Program-made: the position numbers and the translations under genes
Assembly: GCA_902538085.1 (NCBI GenBank)
Contig: CACBDV010000007.1
Coordinates: forward strand, 1 to 49,587
DNA from: an uncultured Alphaproteobacteria bacterium
Lineage (GTDB): Bacteria; Pseudomonadota; Alphaproteobacteria; HIMB59
Reading direction: 5' to 3'
Length of the DNA: 49,587 nt
Shown: positions 44,893-49,587 of the stretch, piece by piece
Layout of the letters: every line of letters starts with the position of its first letter
Position numbering within the stretch: the first letter of the stretch is position 1
The notes under the pieces: model-generated
The model's database searches: none
What the model saw: only the letters and a program-made list of their open reading frames with translations
What the model was told of the DNA's origin: nothing

Positions 44893-45841
44893 CTGTAATT
44901 TTACTCAATATAAATTTTTGCATTTTTGTTTCTAATAAAACTTTCATTATAAGAATTATAATAACGGTATAAATAAATCTAAAAAATAAAATACCAGAAA
45001 TATGACTACCTAATAACAAGATTAATATTGTATCTTCAATTATGCTATGACATAAACTTAAAAAAGACAAAGATAGTAAAATATCTTTTTTTGAAATATT
45101 ATTTTTTCTAGACTCCTCTATTAAAAAACCCCCTCCAAACGAAATTCCTAATGTTAAGCCTATTAAAATTATATTAGCTACTTTCTCTGACATGCCCAAA
45201 TAGGACAAAGGAATTTTCAAAGTATTAATTATAAATTTCCAAATACCAATTGATTTGAGTATATTAATTGTCGATATAATAAAGAATATTATTAAGAAAA
45301 TTAGGAGAAAATTTTGAAGTTGTGAAAATGCCCACTCTAAATTTGAGACATCTTTAACTGGGACTTGTAAAATTGAATTATTAGGTTCATTAAATAAATT
45401 ATAATTAGTAAAAATTAAATTTAATATTTTTCCTGCAATAACAGCATTTACAAATCTAAAAGTTAAATTAAATACCCATGAAATTCTTGATTTTTGTGCA
45501 ATAGCTACTTCAATTGGTAAACTATGTGCTATAAGTATAATTAATCCTAAAATTGTAGTTTCAGCTATTGTGTAATCAAATATTGCTTGAAGAGATGCAA
45601 AAGCAGCCAAGCCTGCATATATATTTACTAGTATAGCAGCCATCCAGACTAGTCCTAATGAACCATCAATGCCAATAAAACTTGTTAATGGCTCTAAGAA
45701 TTTAGCCAAAAAAGGGATTGCTCCGATAAGCTCGAGGATTCTAATAATTATGACAACGGGTAAAATAACTTTGAATAAAATCCAAAAAATTTTACTAGTT
45801 TCTTGAAATATATTTACTAGTATTTTTTTAGATTTTTCCAT
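44885..45841 (-). CDS. Gate-domain (nucleoside recognition) membrane protein
   Basis: A 318-residue polytopic membrane protein with about eight hydrophobic segments. 'FLAKFLEPLTSFIGIDGSLG' followed by 'MAAILVNIYAGLAAFASLQA' fits the first Gate repeat. 'GLTLGISFGGGFLIEESRK' and 'LSLCHSIIEDTILILLLG' lie in the second half. Gate proteins relate to nucleoside transporters and spore-maturation proteins, but the substrate of this branch is unknown. The gene precedes the 2H-phosphoesterase-like gene with an 8-base overlap and starts 43 bases from the divergent M23 peptidase gene. Confidence 0.68.
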   Translation of the reverse strand: MEKSKKILVNIFQETSKIFWILFKVILPVVIIIRILELIGAIPFLAKFLEPLTSFIGIDGSLGLVWMAAILVNIYAGLAAFASLQAIFDYTIAETTILGLIILIAHSLPIEVAIAQKSRISWVFNLTFRFVNAVIAGKILNLIFTNYNLFNEPNNSILQVPVKDVSNLEWAFSQLQNFLLIFLIIFFIISTINILKSIGIWKFIINTLKIPLSYLGMSEKVANIILIGLTLGISFGGGFLIEESRKNNISKKDILLSLSFLSLCHSIIEDTILILLLGSHISGILFFRFIYTVIIILIMKVLLETKMQKFILSKITDG

Positions 45842-45884
45842 TATGATAACAACCGATTAATTTTACTTCTTTATAAAGAAATAA

Positions 45885-47354
45885 ATGACAAGAACAAATA
45901 GTTTTACAATAAAAGCATCACTAACAACTTTATTGGTTTTAATCAGTTTTTTTTGCTTTTATATAAGCTATTCTGATTTCGTAAAAATAAACAATGAATA
46001 TGCTTATACTTATGATGATGTAAATATTAATTATTTTGATAAAAAAAAATTTCAAAAATATTATGATGTTATAAGTATTGAAAGTCTAGACGACCCAATA
46101 TTTGACAAAGAAAAATCAAAAAGTTATTTTGAAAATATAACTTTTGAAAATTTATCAAATATATTTGATAAAGACTTAACCAAAAAAGAGGATAAAATTA
46201 ATTTAAAAACACCTGATGAATCCATACCAATTGAAAATAAGATAAATGAGGAATTAAATAATAATTTTGATGAAATAATAGTCTCCAAGGGAGATAGTTT
46301 TGCGAAAGTTCTAAAAAAAGGAGGTCTAAAAGGTAGAGATATAGACTTAGTAATACTCAACGGAAAAGAATATTATGATTTTTCTAAATTATATATCGGG
46401 GACACTGTAAAAATATTAAGTGAGTATGAAGCTGAGAGTTTAAAAACTTTTGATCTAATTTATAAATATTCTGATACCAAAGAATTAATCATATCTTACC
46501 TAAATGATAATTTTATTTATGAAATTAATGAAATTCCGCTGAATTCCGAAGAAATTTTTGTGACTGGGAAAATTAAATCAAGTTTATATAAAGCTATGAA
46601 AGATCAGGGGTTATCTGAAATAGTAATTAATGAAATTATCAGGATTTACAGTTTTGATGTTGATTTTCAGAGAGATATTTATGAGGGTGATAATTTTGAA
46701 ATGCTGTTTGTCAAAAAGGTAAACAATGACGGTAAGACAATTCAAATCGAAGATCCAAGATACTTAATGCTTTCATCAAGAGGCACTCCATTAATTTACT
46801 ATCTTTATGACAATGGAGAATTCAGCGAATATTTTGACGAAAAAGGTAAAGGAATGACAAAAAGCTTAATGAAGACTCCAATTAATGGTGCTCGGCTTAG
46901 TTCCAGTTATGGTATGAGAAAACATCCTATCTCCGGTTACAATAAAATGCATAAAGGAGTAGATTTTGCTGCTCCAACAGGAACTCCAATTTTTGCTGCT
47001 GGAAATGGTATTGTAGAGTACGTAGGTAGAAATGGAGGATATGGAAAATATATTAGAATTCGTCACGATAGTACTTATAAAACAGCTTACGCGCATCTTA
47101 ATGGTTATAAAAAAGGAATATCAAGTGGTGTAAGAGTTAAGCAAGGTGACGTTATTGGTTATGTAGGCTCAACAGGAAAGTCAACTGGACCTCATTTACA
47201 TTATGAAATTATTGTTAATGGAAAACAAATAAACCCAGCTACACTTAAATTACCTTCAGGAAGAAAGCTTAATGAACAACAGTTAAACGAATTTCAAATA
47301 TTAGTTTCTAAAATAGATAAAGAAGTTAATATTTATAAAAATAAAATAAATTAA
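45885..47354 (+). CDS. M23-family (LytM) peptidoglycan endopeptidase, membrane-anchored
   Basis: A 489-residue envelope protein. An N-terminal hydrophobic anchor (about 10-30) is followed by a low-complexity acidic linker (about 40-125) and a LysM/OapA-like region around 'IVSKGDSFAKVLKKGGLKG'. The C-terminal M23 domain is complete: zinc ligands His356 and Asp360 in 'HKGVDFAAPTGTPIFAAG', catalytic His404 in 'AYAHLNGY', and His437/His439 in 'GPHLHYEIIVNG'. It is likely a cross-link-cleaving DD-endopeptidase for wall growth or separation. The stop overlaps the convergent DUF4167 gene by four bases. Confidence 0.92.
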   Translation: MTRTNSFTIKASLTTLLVLISFFCFYISYSDFVKINNEYAYTYDDVNINYFDKKKFQKYYDVISIESLDDPIFDKEKSKSYFENITFENLSNIFDKDLTKKEDKINLKTPDESIPIENKINEELNNNFDEIIVSKGDSFAKVLKKGGLKGRDIDLVILNGKEYYDFSKLYIGDTVKILSEYEAESLKTFDLIYKYSDTKELIISYLNDNFIYEINEIPLNSEEIFVTGKIKSSLYKAMKDQGLSEIVINEIIRIYSFDVDFQRDIYEGDNFEMLFVKKVNNDGKTIQIEDPRYLMLSSRGTPLIYYLYDNGEFSEYFDEKGKGMTKSLMKTPINGARLSSSYGMRKHPISGYNKMHKGVDFAAPTGTPIFAAGNGIVEYVGRNGGYGKYIRIRHDSTYKTAYAHLNGYKKGISSGVRVKQGDVIGYVGSTGKSTGPHLHYEIIVNGKQINPATLKLPSGRKLNEQQLNEFQILVSKIDKEVNIYKNKIN

Positions 47355-47740
47355 ACTAATTGACTAGCTAGGTCGTCAAAATCAGAAGTTGGGTTATGTT
47401 CTGACTTATTATCTTTATTCAAATCGCTGTCATTATTTCCAGTTTTGTCTTTACTAATAATTTTTCTAGCAATAAAGCCTCTATTTGAATTGTCTGTTTG
47501 TCTAAAATAGTGTTCAGCGTGCTGAAGGTAAAACTGCTCTAATACATCATCACCTTGTCCTTTAGCATCTTTTGCTTTGTGAAGATAATCGTTATATTGA
47601 TCTTTTGGATTTTTTCCGTTTCTTTTAAATCCGTTAGAATTTCCATTAACTTGAAGATATGGGGAGTCAGCAACACCAGATCTTGATGAGTTTATTTTTC
47701 TTTGACCACCGTAGGTTTTTCTTTTTACAAAATTTTTCAT
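47351..47740 (-). CDS. DUF4167 domain-containing protein
   Basis: A 129-residue basic, low-complexity protein. After an Arg/Lys/Gly/Asn-rich N terminus it has the conserved core 'KDQYNDYLHKAKDAKGQGDD' and 'LEQFYLQHAEHYFRQTDN', the hallmark of DUF4167, whose function is unknown. The C terminus is Asp/Ser/Asn-rich and probably disordered. The basic tail and aromatic core suggest RNA binding, but this is inference. Its location directly downstream of prmC is the standard alphaproteobacterial arrangement. Confidence 0.85.
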   Translation of the reverse strand: MKNFVKRKTYGGQRKINSSRSGVADSPYLQVNGNSNGFKRNGKNPKDQYNDYLHKAKDAKGQGDDVLEQFYLQHAEHYFRQTDNSNRGFIARKIISKDKTGNNDSDLNKDNKSEHNPTSDFDDLASQLV

Positions 47741-47777
47741 TAATTTTTTGTTAATTATCTCTTAAAAAGCCCATCAA

Positions 47778-48644
47778 TTAAATAGTAGGGAGTTTTATCT
47801 TTATCAATCTATCTAAATTAAGATAATCTGTTTTCTTATAAACTATTTTTACACCTTTTTCTAATAAAAATTTATACATGTTTTTAGTGATAATTGGATC
47901 AATTTCAAAATAAATAAACCCTTTAAATTTTACACTAATTAAAAAATTAATAATCCTTACATAATAGTCCAAGCCTAATTTTCCACCATCAAGTGAAATT
48001 CTTGGATCATGCAAAGTTTCTTTATTTAAATTTAAATAATTTCTTGTTGGTATATATGGCGGGTTACAAACAATAAAATCAATATATTTCAATCTATTTA
48101 TTGGATAATTTTCAAATAAATTTGAGTGGTATATTTTTGTTTTTCGTTGCTTTTTAAATTTTATTATATTTTTTTTACAAGCAGTGAGAGCATGTTTAGA
48201 AACATCAATAAAATCACAAAATGCATTATCTAGCTCATCTATAATAGAAATACCGAGACACCCAGTCCCACAACACAAATCAAGCAACTTCAAGTGTTTT
48301 TGATTTTTATTTTTTTTACAATCAATTAATAATTGTTCAACTAATATTTCAGAATCGGCTCTAGGATCTAAAGTATAATCATCTGTATAGAAAACTTTTT
48401 TCCAAAAGCCTTTTTCATTGATTATTTTTGCTAATGGCTTTCCTTTAACTCTTTCATTTAGGATCTTATTGATTAATTCTTGATCAACCTTACTATTATT
48501 AGTATCTAAATTATTTTCACTTTTAGATGAATAAGTAATCATTATTTGGGACTCTTGTTCTGCTTGAGATCCAGTAATTGAGTTTAAATTTTCAAGTAAT
48601 ATTTTTTTTATATCTAATTTACTTAAATAGTTATTAATTAGCAT
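47778..48644 (-). CDS. prmC: peptide chain release factor N5-glutamine methyltransferase
   Basis: Methylates the Gln of the GGQ motif in RF1 and RF2. The 288 residues contain an N-terminal helical domain with '[14 protein letters not shown]', the '[18 protein letters not shown]' segment, SAM-binding '[17 protein letters not shown]' and the catalytic 'IVCNPPYIP' (NPPY). The ATG overlaps the prfA 3' end by 11 bases, placing the modifying enzyme directly behind its substrate gene, the conserved order in bacteria. Confidence 0.94.
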   Translation of the reverse strand: MLINNYLSKLDIKKILLENLNSITGSQAEQESQIMITYSSKSENNLDTNNSKVDQELINKILNERVKGKPLAKIINEKGFWKKVFYTDDYTLDPRADSEILVEQLLIDCKKNKNQKHLKLLDLCCGTGCLGISIIDELDNAFCDFIDVSKHALTACKKNIIKFKKQRKTKIYHSNLFENYPINRLKYIDFIVCNPPYIPTRNYLNLNKETLHDPRISLDGGKLGLDYYVRIINFLISVKFKGFIYFEIDPIITKNMYKFLLEKGVKIVYKKTDYLNLDRLIKIKLPTI

Positions 48645-49587
48645 TAAGTTGACTTAATTTTTCGGCTTGTTCACTGGCTGACAAAGCTGATATCATTTCA
48701 TCTAATGCCTCGCCAGTTAAAAACTGGTCTAATTTATAAAGCGTTAAGTTAATTCTATGATCTGATACTCTGCCCTGTGGAAAATTATATGTTCTAATTC
48801 TTTCAGATCTATCTCCAGAACCAACTTGATTTTTTCTATTGGATGAAACCTCTTCTTGTTTCTTAATTCTTTCAACTTCATATAATCTAGATCGTAGAAT
48901 TTTTAATGCTTTAGCTTTATTTTTATGTTGAGATCTTTCGTCTTGTTGAGTTACTACTATGTTTGTAGGTAAATGTGTAATTCTTACAGCGCTATCTGTT
49001 GTATTTACCGATTGACCTCCCGCCCCTCCTGATCTATAAACGTCTATTCTTAAATCAGTATCTTTTATCTCTAAGTCAACGTCCTCAGCTTCTGGCAAAA
49101 CAGCAACAGTTGCAGCAGAGGTGTGAATCCTTCCCCCAGACTCAGTTTCTGGTATGCGTTGAACTCTATGGACACCAGACTCATTTTTTAAAAATTTAAA
49201 TACACCATCTCCTTTAATTTCTATTATTGCTTCTTTTATACCCTTCAATCCTGTCTCGCTCTTCTCCATTGGCTGAAACTTCCAACTTTTTAATGAGGAA
49301 TATCGCTCATACATTCTATATAAATCTCCAGCAAATAATGCAGCCTCATCTCCTCCGGTACCAGCCCTTATTTCTAAAATTACATTTTTATCATCAGCCT
49401 CATCTTTAGGCAGTAGAGCAATAAGTAATTCTTTATTTTTATTTTCTAAATCTTTTTCATACAAAGGTAATTCTTGTTTTGCTAAATTTCGGAGCTCTTC
49501 ATCGCTTTCATTTTCAAGTATTTCTTTATAGCCTTTGATTTCCTTATCTAAATTTTTAATGGTGTCAGATAGAGCAATAATTGGCTC
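48634..49587 (-). CDS. prfA: peptide chain release factor 1 (5' partial)
   Basis: Recognises UAA and UAG stop codons. The frame runs off the right edge: translation of the last bases gives helical residues beginning '...[17 protein letters not shown]', so the first 30-40 residues are missing. Visible are '[20 protein letters not shown]', the stop-codon-reading P-x-T motif as '[20 protein letters not shown]', and '[20 protein letters not shown]' with the catalytic GGQ. The P-x-T motif identifies RF1 rather than RF2. prmC follows with an 11-base overlap. Confidence 0.96.
   Translation of the reverse strand, partial: EPIIALSDTIKNLDKEIKGYKEILENESDEELRNLAKQELPLYEKDLENKNKELLIALLPKDEADDKNVILEIRAGTGGDEAALFAGDLYRMYERYSSLKSWKFQPMEKSETGLKGIKEAIIEIKGDGVFKFLKNESGVHRVQRIPETESGGRIHTSAATVAVLPEAEDVDLEIKDTDLRIDVYRSGGAGGQSVNTTDSAVRITHLPTNIVVTQQDERSQHKNKAKALKILRSRLYEVERIKKQEEVSSNRKNQVGSGDRSERIRTYNFPQGRVSDHRINLTLYKLDQFLTGEALDEMISALSASEQAEKLSQLNAN

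Noticed and set aside
1-49587. Insertion sequences, prophage, integrons, CRISPR or long repeats
   Set aside because: No transposase, integrase, phage gene, regularly spaced repeats or terminal inverted repeats were seen; the few gaps are short and accounted for.

Overview
The window is a compact, very AT-rich stretch of bacterial chromosome with almost no non-coding DNA. It carries about fifty protein genes, two tRNA genes and the RNase P RNA gene. Gene content and order point to a genome-streamlined, free-living alphaproteobacterium of the marine SAR11-like or HIMB59/AEGEAN-169-like kind. The indicators are GatB/YqeY-dnaG-rpoD divergent from carAB-greA, prfA-prmC-DUF4167, an ELM1-family protein, pdxH/fabI/aroC, a cysteine-free L36, and a mraZ-led division cluster. 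The exact lineage cannot be fixed from the sequence alone. No mobile element, prophage, CRISPR array or recognisable defence system is visible.

Region 1 (1-4.6 kb): the 3' end of a nucleotidyltransferase-like gene, pdxH (PLP synthesis), then divergent fabI-aroC (fatty acid and chorismate synthesis), which converge on dxs. Region 2 (2.7-15.5 kb, all minus strand): one apparent transcription unit starting at a MraZ-controlled promoter, in the order mraZ-rsmH-ftsL-ftsI-murE-murF-mraY-murD-ftsW, a class I glutamine amidotransferase, a histone-deacetylase-fold deacetylase, xseB and dxs. The usual downstream division genes (murG, murC, murB, ddl, ftsQ, ftsA, ftsZ) are absent from this window. Region 3 (15.5-24.8 kb): rnpB, an Amidase_2 peptidoglycan amidase, bamD-recN-ligA on plus, and pepP-uvrD on minus.

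Region 4 (24.8-30.4 kb): mlaA-mlaC (phospholipid transport), a CAU tRNA, and yqeY-dnaG-rpoD. Region 5 (30.4-39 kb, plus strand): carA-carB, greA, an ELM1-like gene, a 2OG-Fe(II) oxygenase, trxB, then sufE and a periplasmic cyclophilin, with a 41-residue rpmJ on the opposite strand. Region 6 (39-49.6 kb): a non-flagellar MotA/MotB-like ion-driven pair, a PagL-like lipid A deacylase, tRNA-Val(GAC), murJ, a membrane-anchored DsbA-like protein, a 2H-phosphoesterase-like (DUF1045-type) gene overlapping a Gate-domain membrane protein, an M23 endopeptidase, DUF4167, prmC and the 3' part of prfA.

The main theme is the cell envelope: lipid II synthesis and flipping, septal transpeptidation, peptidoglycan hydrolysis, outer-membrane assembly, phospholipid trafficking and lipid A trimming, with replication, repair and translation genes between. 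I saw no obviously new multi-gene system. The items most worth following are the stator-like pair, the 2H-phosphoesterase/Gate pair, the MraZ operator with perfect 10-bp periodicity, a tRNA-Val with C33, and a DnaG that has lost most of its zinc ligands.
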